NCBI GenBank assembly: GCA_964551295.1
Contig: CAZKDJ010000044.1
Span: 1 to 25,121, forward strand
From: JAFGED01 sp964551295
Lineage (GTDB): Bacteria; Chloroflexota; Anaerolineae; B4-G1
Direction: 5' to 3'
DNA length: 25,121 nt
A program made the position numbers and the translations under genes. This document shows, one piece after another, positions 14,945-23,185 of this stretch; the stretch's first letter is position 1; each line of letters opens with the position of its first letter. The notes under the pieces are model-generated. The model saw nothing but the letters and a program-made list of their open reading frames with translations, searched no databases and was not told the origin of the DNA.

Positions 14945-16732
14945 TCAATTTGTAACTTTTGGTTTTTTCTTTCCGATCACACGGATGTGCAGCTCTTCCA
15001 ACTGCCGCGGATCGACTGGCGATGGCGCGCCCGCCATCAGGTCGGCCGCCTGCTGGGTCTTGGGGAAGGCGATCACCTCGCGGATGTTGGGCTCGCCGAT
15101 CAGGAGCATCACCAGCCGGTCGATGCCGGGCGCGATCCCGCCGTGGGGTGGCGTGCCATACTCGAATGCCTCCAGCATGTGGCCGAAGCGTTCCTTGGCC
15201 TCCTCCACGTCCAGGCCGATGAGTCCGAATATTTTCTCCTGCACGTCGCGGCGATGGATACGGATGCTCCCGCCGCCCGTCTCGATTCCGTTGAGCACAA
15301 AGTCGTACTGCTGCCCGCGGGCCGCGCCGGGATCGCTATCCAGGAGCGGGATGTCCTCCGGCATCGGCGCGGTGAAGAGATGGTGGCTGGGGTCCCAGCG
15401 TTTTTCGTCCTCGTTCCACTCGAACAGCGGAAAGTCGATCACCCAGCAGCCGGCCAGCACCTCGGGGTCGAGCAGCCCCAACCGCTCTCCGAACTCGAGC
15501 CGCAGCGTGCCCAGCACGGTGTTGGCGACCTGGGGTTTGTCGGCGACAAAGATCAGCAGGTCACCCCGCTCGCCCTCCATCTGCACGATGATGGCCGCTG
15601 TCTCTTCCTCGGTCAAAAATTTGGTGAACGGCGAGCGCGTCTCGCCATCGGCGTTTAGCGCGATCCAGGCCAACCCCTTGGCGCCGGCCTCCTGCGCCAG
15701 ATGAGTCAAAGTGTCGAGCTGGCCGCGGCCATAGTCGCCGCAGCCGGGCACGCGGATGCCTTTGACCACGCCGCCGCCGGCCACCGTCTTGCTAAAGATG
15801 CCGAACCCGCACTCGGCCACCACGCCGGAGATGTCCACCAGCTCCATCCCAAAGCGCAGGTCGGGGCGATCGGTGCCGTAGCGGTTCATCGCGTCGTCGT
15901 GGGATAGGCGGGGGAAGGGCTTGGTCAGCAGCTTTTTCTCCGAAAAGCCCTCGATGAGGCCGATCATCATTTCCTCGGTCAGCGCCATGACGTCCTCGCG
16001 CTCGACAAAGCTCATCTCCAGGTCGAGCTGGGTGAACTCGGGTTGGCGGTCGCCGCGCTGATCCTCGTCGCGGAAGCAACGCGCGATCTGAAAGTAGCGC
16101 TCGTACCCGGCCACCATCAGCAACTGCTTGAGCTGCTGGGGCGATTGGGGCAGGGCGTAGAATTTGCCAGGATGCACGCGGCTGGGAACCAAATAGTCCC
16201 GCGCCCCCTCCGGCGTGCTCTTGAACAGGATCGGGGTCTCGATCTCGACGAACCCGCGCTGACTGAGGAAATCGCGGATGTACTTGACCACCCGATGGCG
16301 CAGGATGATGTTGCGCTGCATCCGTTGTCGCCGCAGGTCAAGGTAGCGGTACTTCATGCGTACCGCCTCGTCCACCGGCTGGTCGTCGTAGATGTAGAAC
16401 GGCGGCGTCTTGGCCGGATTGAGGATCGTCAGTTCCTGGGCTACGACCTCGATCTCGCCTGTATCCAGGGAGGGATTGACCATGTCGTCGGGCCGGGCGC
16501 GGACGACGCCCTTGACCTGCAGGACGTACTCGTTGCGCGCCTGATCCGCCGTCTCGTGGGCCTCGGGATCCTCCTCTGGGTTGGTTACCACCTGGGCGAC
16601 CCCCGACCGGTCGCGCAGGTCGATGAAGATGAGTCCGCCGTGGTCGCGCCGGCGGTTCACCCATCCGGCCATGGTGATCTCCTGTCCGACGTGTTCGATT
16701 CGCAGCTCGCCGCAGTTGTGTGTTTTCAGCAT
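14945..16732 (-). CDS. aspS: Aspartyl-tRNA synthetase, bacterial type
   Basis: A 595-residue class II synthetase that charges tRNA with aspartate. The N-terminal OB fold (about 1-110) has GWVNRRRDHGGLIFIDLRDRSG. The catalytic core has motif 2 (FRDEDQRGDRQPEFTQLD), and motif 3 is PHGGIAPGIDRLVMLL. A GAD insertion of about 130 residues in the middle (around GGGVVKGIRVPG) marks the bacterial form. Length is normal. ATG at 16732 has AAGGAG nine bases upstream; the frame open to 16801 overlaps the promoter. No GatCAB gene is in the window, so whether it is discriminating is not decided. Confidence 0.97.
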   Translation of the reverse strand: MLKTHNCGELRIEHVGQEITMAGWVNRRRDHGGLIFIDLRDRSGVAQVVTNPEEDPEAHETADQARNEYVLQVKGVVRARPDDMVNPSLDTGEIEVVAQELTILNPAKTPPFYIYDDQPVDEAVRMKYRYLDLRRQRMQRNIILRHRVVKYIRDFLSQRGFVEIETPILFKSTPEGARDYLVPSRVHPGKFYALPQSPQQLKQLLMVAGYERYFQIARCFRDEDQRGDRQPEFTQLDLEMSFVEREDVMALTEEMMIGLIEGFSEKKLLTKPFPRLSHDDAMNRYGTDRPDLRFGMELVDISGVVAECGFGIFSKTVAGGGVVKGIRVPGCGDYGRGQLDTLTHLAQEAGAKGLAWIALNADGETRSPFTKFLTEEETAAIIVQMEGERGDLLIFVADKPQVANTVLGTLRLEFGERLGLLDPEVLAGCWVIDFPLFEWNEDEKRWDPSHHLFTAPMPEDIPLLDSDPGAARGQQYDFVLNGIETGGGSIRIHRRDVQEKIFGLIGLDVEEAKERFGHMLEAFEYGTPPHGGIAPGIDRLVMLLIGEPNIREVIAFPKTQQAADLMAGAPSPVDPRQLEELHIRVIGKKKPKVTN

Positions 16733-16775
16733 GAGTATCGGCTCCTTGATAATGCAGTGCTCGCAGATTTGCGCT

Positions 16776-16803
16776 ATTCTACCACTACTACGGGATTTCA
16801 CAA
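16776..16803 (-). promoter_or_regulatory. aspS: Promoter of aspS
   Basis: TTGTGA (16798-16803), a 16-base spacer and TAGAAT (16776-16781) lie on the minus strand 44 bases upstream of the aspS ATG. No T-box or other leader structure is seen. Confidence 0.55.
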
Positions 16804-16871
16804 CGCGATCCGCTCAAGTTTGAATTGGAAGCAACGGATGGATTGTGCGTGCCTGCCGGGCGGCTCGCTGG

Positions 16872-16895
16872 AATGTCGAGACATTTCTCGACATT
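16872..16895. terminator. Stem-loop after the receiver-BTAD gene
   Basis: AATGTCGAGA and its exact complement enclose a CATT loop. It lies about 50 bases beyond the regulator stop and upstream of the aspS promoter. There is no U-run on either strand, so it is at best an atypical terminator or a protein-binding palindrome. Confidence 0.4.
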
Positions 16896-16946
16896 GGCGT
16901 CGAGGGCGTATTTGGGTTTGAGTCGGATGTGGGCAAGGTTTCAGGC

Positions 16947-18038
16947 TCAGCACAAAAGCGTGCCGTCGGAGATGGCCTCGAACAGGTGCTTTGTCTGCGG
17001 CGCGAGTTCCTCGCCCAAAAGTTCGCCAAAGAGCTTTTCGCAAGTGCGGTACACCTTGAGCGCCGGCGCCTTGTCGCCGGCGCAGTAATGGTAGCGCATC
17101 AACTGACGGTAGACACTCTCGAGCAAGGGATCCACCTCCAGCGCGGCCTCGCCGGCGCTAATGGCATCGGCATAACGCCCTAACCCCGCGCAGGTCTCTG
17201 CCAGATGGGCAAGTGCGTCTCGGTACTCTGTCTGCAGCGCCTGCCGTTGAGGAATGGCCCAGGGCGCATAGCGGTCTTTGGCCAGGAAATCATCCACGTA
17301 CAGGGCATGGGCTGCTTCGTAAGCCACGACGGCGTCTTCCAGTTCTCCGGCGCGTCGCTTTGCATCCGCCTCGCGGACAAGTCGCCGAAAATCGCACACA
17401 TCCCAGGTGACTTTGCTGCTCAAGTCGAAGTAATAACCGGTCGAACTGCGCAGGATGAAACTAGAATCGCGCGGCTCGACGTCCGGCTCCAGGATGCGAC
17501 GGGCATCGTTGAGTAGGGGGAGCAGTTTTTTGCGCCCGCTCTCCTGCTCCAGCTCCGGCCACAGCCATTCGGCGATTTCGTCGGGAGAAACAGCCCGTTC
17601 GCCGGACACCCTCCGAACCAATAGCAATTTGACGACGGGCGCGGCCTGCTCCTGCTCCCAGAGGTCGATCAAGCGTCCATCACGCCAGATCTTGAGCTGG
17701 CCAAAGGTCTGAATACGCAGCGCTGGTGCCTGCAGCGCCTGGCGGGCCGCATCGCCTGCCGTCGCCCGTCCGCTCAGTACGATAATCTTTGTCCGGGGGC
17801 ATTGTTCCACCAGGCGGTCGAGCAACCGCCAGCCGGTGCCCCCACGTATGGGTAGATCGAACTCGTGCAGCATCATGTCCAGAAAAACAATGTTGAAGGA
17901 CTCTTGATCGAGTTGAGCCAGTGCATTCTCGTAGCTGTGCGCCGTGTGACAGGTGTGTCCCTCGTCAGCTAACAACTCGCTGATCAGTTCCTGCCATTCC
18001 GCTTCGTCCTCCACAATCAACACACGGGCAGAGAGCAT
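16947..18038 (-). CDS. Receiver-winged helix-BTAD regulator (SARP/AfsR-like)
   Basis: A 363-residue transcription factor. The N-terminal receiver shows E10-D11, phospho-acceptor D54 (VFLDMML) and the Ser of VLSG near 89. It then jumps from GDAARQALQ at about 100 straight to a winged-helix DNA-binding domain (about 107-205; LRIQTFGQLKIWRDGR). Receivers normally need another strand and helix with a conserved Lys there, so about 20 residues seem missing. The C-terminal BTAD/TPR-like domain (about 215-350) is complete (RYADAISAGEAALEVDPLLES). ATG at 18038 has GAGGAGG six bases upstream. Targets are unknown; no kinase is adjacent. Confidence 0.88.
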   Translation of the reverse strand: MLSARVLIVEDEAEWQELISELLADEGHTCHTAHSYENALAQLDQESFNIVFLDMMLHEFDLPIRGGTGWRLLDRLVEQCPRTKIIVLSGRATAGDAARQALQAPALRIQTFGQLKIWRDGRLIDLWEQEQAAPVVKLLLVRRVSGERAVSPDEIAEWLWPELEQESGRKKLLPLLNDARRILEPDVEPRDSSFILRSSTGYYFDLSSKVTWDVCDFRRLVREADAKRRAGELEDAVVAYEAAHALYVDDFLAKDRYAPWAIPQRQALQTEYRDALAHLAETCAGLGRYADAISAGEAALEVDPLLESVYRQLMRYHYCAGDKAPALKVYRTCEKLFGELLGEELAPQTKHLFEAISDGTLLC

Positions 18039-18046
18039 TTTGAGCC

Positions 18047-18145
18047 TCCTCAGGCAGAAGAAACCGGGTTCCTACTTTGACAATGGCACAAGGTCATATC
18101 CCCGTTTGGGGTGCCCTATTATGATGTCCCAAACCTGCCTGAGGA
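18047..18145 (-). promoter_or_regulatory. Inverted repeat covering the regulator's ribosome site
   Basis: TCCTCAGGCAG (18047-18057) and CTGCCTGAGGA (18135-18145) are exact inverted repeats of 11 bases about 77 bases apart. In minus-strand RNA the second arm includes the GAGGA of the regulator's Shine-Dalgarno sequence, so pairing would hide it. Whether a transcript starts far enough upstream is unknown. Chance pairing is possible. Confidence 0.35.
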
Positions 18146-19001
18146 TGAAGCCTGGGATGCGTACTATGAGCACACCATTGATGGTGTGTGGGTCATGCCC
18201 CCGGATTTCTCGGCGCGGCTGGAAGCTGAACAAAACCCCAGCATCGAGATGTACTTTAGCAACTATAACGATGATCGGGCCAAGAACCACCGCATCTACT
18301 CGGCAGAGATCGTGTGGCGCTTTTACGAGAAAACCGGCCAACCCGGTCCGCCCTTGACCCTGGCCGAGGAGTACCCGCGCCCGGAGATGATCCACTGGTT
18401 CCCGCTGATTGCGGTAGGACTGGTGCTGCTCGGTGTCAGCCTCGGCGGCCTGTTCAATATCTTTTTGCTCACCTACAGGGAACACCTGACCAGGATTACG
18501 CTGGAATACGGGTTGGCTCCGCGCTCGCTAGTGTGGGTTTTGCTCCCCAAGGTGCTACTCGCGCTTTTTATGGGGCTGGCGACCGGGACGGCGCTACTGT
18601 TTGTCGTATATCTTTGGGTTGGTGCCTGGCCGGGTCGTTTTCTGTGGGCTGTGTGGCTGCTCTCTGGCTTGATGGCCCTCTTTTGGGGCTCTGCTGGTCT
18701 CGTGCTCGGGATGCGCATACGGCACTATATGGCCGGGGCGATAGGCGGCGTCTTGGGTGGGGTGATCGTCTTTTTCATCGGTGGCGGGCTGGCCCCGGTG
18801 CGTCAAAACTGGGCCAAAGTGATTTGGCCCGCCCGGCTATTTCCCAACGCCTACACCGTGGATCCCGTGCGCGATTTGGTTCTCTTCCAGTCCTGGCCAG
18901 TCGACTGGACCCCGACGCTGCTCACGCTGATAGGGTTTGCGCTCGTGAGCCTGGTGGGGGGGATGGTTCTGACCGCCCGTCAGTTGCGGCGATTGGGCTA
19001 A
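18081..19001 (+). pseudogene. 5'-truncated ABC-2 type transporter permease
   Basis: The frame has about 300 codons. It starts inside what should be the large extracytoplasmic loop (DGVWVMPPDFSARLEAEQNPSIEMYFSNYND) and continues with five or six membrane segments up to VLTARQLRRLG. The first TM segment and the upstream part of the loop that ABC-2 permeases need are absent. A stop lies just upstream (18078-18080), and the GTG at 18111 has no ribosome site. No ATPase gene is nearby. It is the only plus-strand gene in the middle of the window. Its last 80 bases are antisense to the end of the GH9 gene. I read it as the leftover end of a rearranged locus. Confidence 0.75.
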
Positions 19002-21576
19002 GGCATTCCTCCAGTAGATTGTCTGCGGCGATCACCGTGAACATGAACATGCAGGCTGCATCGGTGATGTATTCCCGTTCTTGCCACAAAAAGGGCCAGA
19101 CTTTGTCTTCTGGCAGGTCGGGACGGACTAGATTCACGGCGTTCCAAAAGGTCCCGCCGGGAATGTAACTCCAATCGGCGCGGTTAAACCCATACGCAAT
19201 CACCGGGGAATTGCCTCCCACTCCGGATACCAGGCTGTTGGTTGTCTTTCCTGGGCGACAACCCAGGAGAAAGTTTATCACGGCAAACAGGGGGTCAGCG
19301 GTAAATATCTCGGGCCAGCCTTGGTGAAGAAAATATTGCACCAGCCCCAGGATTTCGGTGTGAGCTAGGGGGCAACAAAACGGGCTTTCGCGCATGCGTT
19401 GTTCTAGCTGGGGCTTGTAAGCCTGGGCAGCTGCGGTGACCTTTTGCGTGAAATCGGGGCAGTCGAGCAGCGGCAGCACACGGCCCAGCGTCCAACCCGA
19501 ACTGCCAAAGTGCTCCTCTACCGCTGTCCCCATGCCGCACAGTTCCTCCTTGTAATCGTCTTTCCCCGTGGTGAGGATCAATTCCGCCAGCGCGTGGATC
19601 TTGACGCTCTTGATGCTGCCACGGCGTCCATAGGCATAGATACCCCCTGCCTTTTCATCGGTAATATGCCTATTGGCTGCCCAAAGGGCCTCTGCGACGT
19701 CTAGGCATTCCGTTGCCAGTGCGTCGTTGTAGCCCTTGAGTACCCGGGCCGCCAGTGCCAGCCCGGCCGCCACAAACAACTGCCGGGCCGGGTTGGTCTG
19801 CGCAAAGACCAGCCGGTCGTCTAACTCGGGAACGATTTCCTCAATTTCGTACAGGTTCCCTTCGGGATCGAATATCCTGGAATAGCGATTGGCTACTTTT
19901 TTGTACCACAGCCCTTCGATGCGGGCAGCGGGCGATTGGGTAATAGCCTGATCGACGATTTGGTTGTCGGTCTGGGTGGCCGGGTCGCCCAGGTGTACGT
20001 ACTGCCGCAACGTGGGCACGATGACGCCCATACCGAGACTGCCGAATTGGCGGTAAAAGTTGAGAATCCAGATCGCACCGTGTTCGATCTGCTGGAGAAT
20101 ATCGGGTTTGCCGTCGGGCTGGTGAATTTCCACGAGATGGTGCTCCTGGTCAACGTAGGTCTCATCGTACTGGACGTTAAATTCTTCATACGTGTGCGCC
20201 AGCGCCATGATGGTATTGATCTGCGTATCCGTGCGGATATCGTCGTCGCCGGCGTCGTGCCAGCCGCCGGCACTGAAACCGGGGATATGTTCGAGCGGTT
20301 TGAACGGAGAGGCGACGGAAGGTTCTTTTGTATTGTCATACCCATCGAAATGGTTGATGTTCCTGGGCGCCATCAAGGCGTCGTCCATGTGGCAGAGACC
20401 GTGCCAGACCCGGTATTTTTGATTGACCCGCATGTGGCACATCTGCATCGGCAGGAAATACTCCAACGTTGGCTGCCAGACGTGGCGTTTGTACACGTGC
20501 CGGTCAATTTGAAACGGGTGGCTGATCAGATCACCATATTTCACCACGTAAATGCCCGGCTCGGCAACCTCGGAGAAATCAAACGTGGCATATTGGTAGC
20601 GTAAATACTGCCCCCATAAATCGGGCTGCTTTTCCATCACCGTCTGGTATTCGCCCGATGGCTTGACGCTTTGGAGACTTGCTTTCTGAATAGTCCTTTC
20701 CTGCTGGTCCAATTCGATAAAGGCCACCTTTTTCTGCCCGGGATGATAGCCCACTTGAGAGACGTGGATCACCGGTTCATATTTCCAGTCAGGGATCACG
20801 TGAGGCGTGATCGTCCATTGGATGGCGTTTTTCGTGGCCCCCGCCGGAACGAGCGAATGCACCACGAACCAGCCGTTATTGTGCTTCAGGCTGCCATCAA
20901 GCAATTGGAGTGGGCTGCCCTGGCTTTCGATGGTCATTCGAAATTGTTCAGTCTCCGGGGCTACCACCAGTGTGTGACCTTGGGCCAGGGGCGCCGCCTC
21001 CACTTCCCCTTCGGGGTTCATGCGCGTCGGGCCATTGGCCTGGCGCGGGAATGTGCCCGGTCGGTCGTCCATGTAATAGGTTTTGCCGTACAAATCGCCG
21101 GGAAAGAGCTCCAAGCTGTAGCCAACCCGGCCCACCCAGTCTTCGGGCAGCGGCTCCTCCAGGTCCACCGTGATGGTAAACGATTGGCCTTGCGCCTGAA
21201 CCCGAACCGTGTATTCGATTTGCAGATCGGGATAGATGATGGGATTGAATCCTCTCCGCTCCCGGTCTTTATCAGGATAACGGCATGGTATGCTGACGGT
21301 ATTGGTCGCTTTGTCCACCTTTCGGCTCTGAAGCGCGACGGTCTGAGGTCTCACGCCTACACGCTGAAAGCCTCCGCCGATTTCGGGCACCGGCTGCCAT
21401 TGACCCGGCGCAGGGCTCAGGCGTAATTCGCCGTTCGTCGCCACCCGCTCTCCATGCTGGATGATTTCAACGCCGCCCTGATGGCCTTCCAGGAAAGTGT
21501 TGTGATAAACGAGCACGTTCAAGCCGGGCATCTCAAAGTAGTCTTGATCGTTGATGACTAGGCCTGTTTTTTTCAT
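18922..21576 (-). CDS. Glycoside hydrolase family 9-like protein
   Basis: An 884-residue protein. Residues 1-265 are a beta-rich domain I cannot name. Residues about 268-357 are the Ig-like domain typical of GH9 enzymes (VIHVSQVGYHPGQKKVAFIE). The (alpha/alpha)6 catalytic domain runs about 365-855, with GGWHDAGDDD (D441 and D444, base/nucleophile pair) and a late Glu (E835, EYITDAA) as likely acid. GH9 enzymes cut beta-1,4-glucans or related polymers. No signal peptide is visible, so it may act inside the cell on oligosaccharides. Residues 859-884 are encoded antisense to the permease remnant and are probably not family sequence. ATG at 21576 has AGGGGG upstream. It follows the lipoprotein-like gene by 40 bases. 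Confidence 0.85.
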   Translation of the reverse strand: MKKTGLVINDQDYFEMPGLNVLVYHNTFLEGHQGGVEIIQHGERVATNGELRLSPAPGQWQPVPEIGGGFQRVGVRPQTVALQSRKVDKATNTVSIPCRYPDKDRERRGFNPIIYPDLQIEYTVRVQAQGQSFTITVDLEEPLPEDWVGRVGYSLELFPGDLYGKTYYMDDRPGTFPRQANGPTRMNPEGEVEAAPLAQGHTLVVAPETEQFRMTIESQGSPLQLLDGSLKHNNGWFVVHSLVPAGATKNAIQWTITPHVIPDWKYEPVIHVSQVGYHPGQKKVAFIELDQQERTIQKASLQSVKPSGEYQTVMEKQPDLWGQYLRYQYATFDFSEVAEPGIYVVKYGDLISHPFQIDRHVYKRHVWQPTLEYFLPMQMCHMRVNQKYRVWHGLCHMDDALMAPRNINHFDGYDNTKEPSVASPFKPLEHIPGFSAGGWHDAGDDDIRTDTQINTIMALAHTYEEFNVQYDETYVDQEHHLVEIHQPDGKPDILQQIEHGAIWILNFYRQFGSLGMGVIVPTLRQYVHLGDPATQTDNQIVDQAITQSPAARIEGLWYKKVANRYSRIFDPEGNLYEIEEIVPELDDRLVFAQTNPARQLFVAAGLALAARVLKGYNDALATECLDVAEALWAANRHITDEKAGGIYAYGRRGSIKSVKIHALAELILTTGKDDYKEELCGMGTAVEEHFGSSGWTLGRVLPLLDCPDFTQKVTAAAQAYKPQLEQRMRESPFCCPLAHTEILGLVQYFLHQGWPEIFTADPLFAVINFLLGCRPGKTTNSLVSGVGGNSPVIAYGFNRADWSYIPGGTFWNAVNLVRPDLPEDKVWPFLWQEREYITDAACMFMFTVIAADNLLEECLSPIAATDGRSEPSPPPGSRAQTLSA

Positions 21577-21616
21577 GTCGGATCCCCCTTTATTATTTTC
21601 AAAAGTTGGACATACT

Positions 21617-22339
21617 CTAATCGGAAAACCACAGTGTGTACATCATTGCGCGGAAGATGTTTTCATAGTTGGCCCAGGCATTGGTGGGGAAAGCTTGAGC
21701 CACGATGATGTACAGGACTCCGCCGTGATGGAGAACGATGAACCAGCCGTGAGAACCGTCGCGAGGATCGGTAAATACAGCGCGGTAGGCCTCTTCTCCC
21801 CCGATGGTTATAACGCCTGGCTCGCCAAAGGTTACCTCAGGGAAAGCGCCTACTGCTGCTTCCCACTCTGCCTGTAACGCTTCGTCGGGGTGCTTGGGAG
21901 CACCAAGCGCGACGATCAACTCAGCTCCTTCGGTTCTGCTGCTGGCAGCCAGATCTGTGCTTGCGATCGTCATTGAGGTACCTTCGTCTTCGAGTTGCCA
22001 GGTGCCTGGATAAGCGATGGAGAGCCCGAGACCTGGACTGGAATAGGTTTGCCGATCGGGAATAGGGTCGATGGTGACCACTGCCGTGGGAGTAGATGAG
22101 GGTGCTGTAGTCGGTGAGGGGGTTGAGGTGGAGGCATGTGTGGCCGTGGCTGCGGGAGTAGATGTCATCGTCGGCGTTGGTGTGGTTGTCGGTGAGGGCT
22201 TGGGTGTGGACGTGGCGGTGGCAGTCGGTTCTGGTGTTGACGTTGGCGTTGATGAAGGAGAGGCTATAGAACTGCAGGTTGGAGCCAGTATCAGTAGGGC
22301 AAGACAGGGTAAAACGAAAATTTCGTTGATATTGTTCAC
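21617..22339 (-). CDS. Exported lipoprotein-like protein with Thr/Pro linker
   Basis: A 240-residue protein with an N-terminal hydrophobic export segment (about 7-20) ending LAPTC, a loose lipobox with C22 as possible lipid site. A Ser/Thr/Pro-rich linker (about 23-90) leads to a globular domain (about 95-240) beginning YSSPGLGLSIAYPGTWQLEDEG. That resembles PsbP-like or surface-layer-associated beta domains seen in Chloroflexota extracytoplasmic proteins. No catalytic motif is seen. The start is GTG at 22339 with a weak ribosome site. It would be transcribed with the GH9 gene, 40 bases downstream. Confidence 0.75.
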   Translation of the reverse strand: MNNINEIFVLPCLALLILAPTCSSIASPSSTPTSTPEPTATATSTPKPSPTTTPTPTMTSTPAATATHASTSTPSPTTAPSSTPTAVVTIDPIPDRQTYSSPGLGLSIAYPGTWQLEDEGTSMTIASTDLAASSRTEGAELIVALGAPKHPDEALQAEWEAAVGAFPEVTFGEPGVITIGGEEAYRAVFTDPRDGSHGWFIVLHHGGVLYIIVAQAFPTNAWANYENIFRAMMYTLWFSD

Positions 22340-22521
22340 GGTTGATCTACTTTCGGTCAGTGAGTCTCGGTGGGATGCTTTATTCTGTTATGTGTTCTGG
22401 GGAATATGTCCCAGTATCCGCTTTGCATTTTGCGACATTGTGTTTTTCTTCCTCAGGGCAGCCCAACTATGTGATAGCGGTCGGCGTTGGCCGCTATCGA
22501 ACCTGTGTAGGGAATTCTATA
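22340..22521. other. Leader region of the lipoprotein-like gene, with two stem-loops
   Basis: It contains no gene. CTGGG/CCCAG arms pair at 22397-22414, and a stronger stem, GATAGCGGTC with GGCCGCTATC (one G·U), lies at 22473-22498. No convincing promoter was found. The last nine bases (22513-22521) are the left target duplication of the adjacent MITE-like element. Confidence 0.45.
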
Positions 22522-22748
22522 GGGTGTGACTAAAGTCAGTTGACGCACCTTGCTACATTGTGCCCAGTAGTTCTTGTGTCGCCCTTGCCTGGCGATAAAT
22601 CACCAGGTTGAGCAGGGTGCAAGCCTGCTTTAGCAGGCTATTTGAGGGCGATTTATCGCCCTTTGGCCTGTTTAGCCCGATGATTTATCATCGGGCGAGC
22701 GAGCCGGACAAAACGATCCTTGCTTCTCAACCTATTTTAGTCACACCC
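22522..22748. mobile_element. 227-bp MITE-like element with TIRs and 9-bp target duplication
   Basis: GGGTGTGACTAAA at the left end is exactly inverted at the right end (22736-22748), and after four mismatched bases the inner GTTGA also matches. The 9-bp sequence AATTCTATA flanks both ends (22513-22521 and 22749-22757), a clear target-site duplication. No transposase frame is inside, so it would be moved in trans by an IS with the same ends. The inside is packed with four stem-loops. It lies between the lipoprotein-like gene and the dehydrogenase, which point away from each other. Confidence 0.85.
22588..22696. repeat. Array of four stem-loops with TTTA/TAAA loops
   Basis: The stems are CCTGGCGA-TAAA-TCACCAGG (22588-22607, one mismatch that becomes G·U on the minus strand), AGCCTGC-TTTA-GCAGGCT (22622-22639), AGGGCGA-TTTA-TCGCCCT (22645-22662), and GCCCGATGA-TTTA-TCATCGGGC (22675-22696). 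The same tetraloop recurs while the arms differ, so these are structurally rather than sequence conserved. Confidence 0.85.
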
Positions 22749-22757
22749 AATTCTATA

Positions 22758-22948
22758 CGCTGTTGCTTTTTTCTACAAGTATGTTGTGATAAACACCATT
22801 CCCCCGTCGTCCCCGTTCCTGCCATCAAACACCTATGTGTGCTTCTGGTGCGTAGGGATGGTTCTTTTTCCCCTGTGCACAGCCTGTCCAGAGCTGTATC
22901 CGGAACCAGAATGTTGTTGATGGGCTTTGTCCATTGGCCAACCGCCGG
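22758..22948. other. Intergenic region, no feature seen
   Basis: There is no gene, clear repeat or RNA here between the MITE-like element and the dehydrogenase promoter. Confidence 0.5.
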
Positions 22949-22976
22949 TTGACAGTTTGTCAAAGAGAACTATACT
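22949..22976 (+). promoter_or_regulatory. Strong promoter with palindrome over the -35 box
   Basis: TTGACA (22949-22954), a 16-base spacer and TATACT (22971-22976) form a near-consensus sigma70 promoter for the dehydrogenase. The -35 box is the left arm of a perfect palindrome, TTGACA-GTT-TGTCAA (22949-22963), a plausible repressor operator. Transcription would start near 22983, leaving a leader of about 200 bases. Confidence 0.7.
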
Positions 22977-23122
22977 CTGAGCGAAGAAGAGTGGCAGGTT
23001 CGTGACTTACCTTATCAGGTATGGTTTGGTAGCCGTGATTGTACTATAGAATAAGGCTCTTGGACACAGTTTTGGAACAGACGTATTATTCGGGCAGCAC
23101 AGCTGCCAAATTCCGCGCGGAG

Positions 23123-23154
23123 CGCCTGCTGCCTGCTCAGACAGGCAGCAGGCG
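23123..23154 (+). promoter_or_regulatory. 13-bp stem-loop in the dehydrogenase leader
   Basis: CGCCTGCTGCCTG pairs perfectly with CAGGCAGCAGGCG around a CTCAGA loop, ending 31 bases before the start codon and just upstream of the GAGGAGG ribosome site. There is no U-run, so it is not a standard terminator. It may protect the leader or regulate translation. Confidence 0.6.
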
Positions 23155-23185
23155 AGGTGCGGGGATTGAAACGAGGAGGAGAAAA

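Noticed and set aside
22588..22696. CRISPR-like repeats
   Set aside because: The stem-loops share loops and not full repeat sequence, spacers are irregular, there are only four, and no cas gene is present.
22749..22983. A second gene between the MITE and the dehydrogenase
   Set aside because: Short open frames exist on both strands but have no ribosome site, no codon bias and no recognisable similarity.
23039..23185. N-terminal extension of the dehydrogenase
   Set aside because: It covers the leader stem-loop, and the GAGGAGGAGAAAA site directly precedes the ATG at 23186, which also gives the usual family length.
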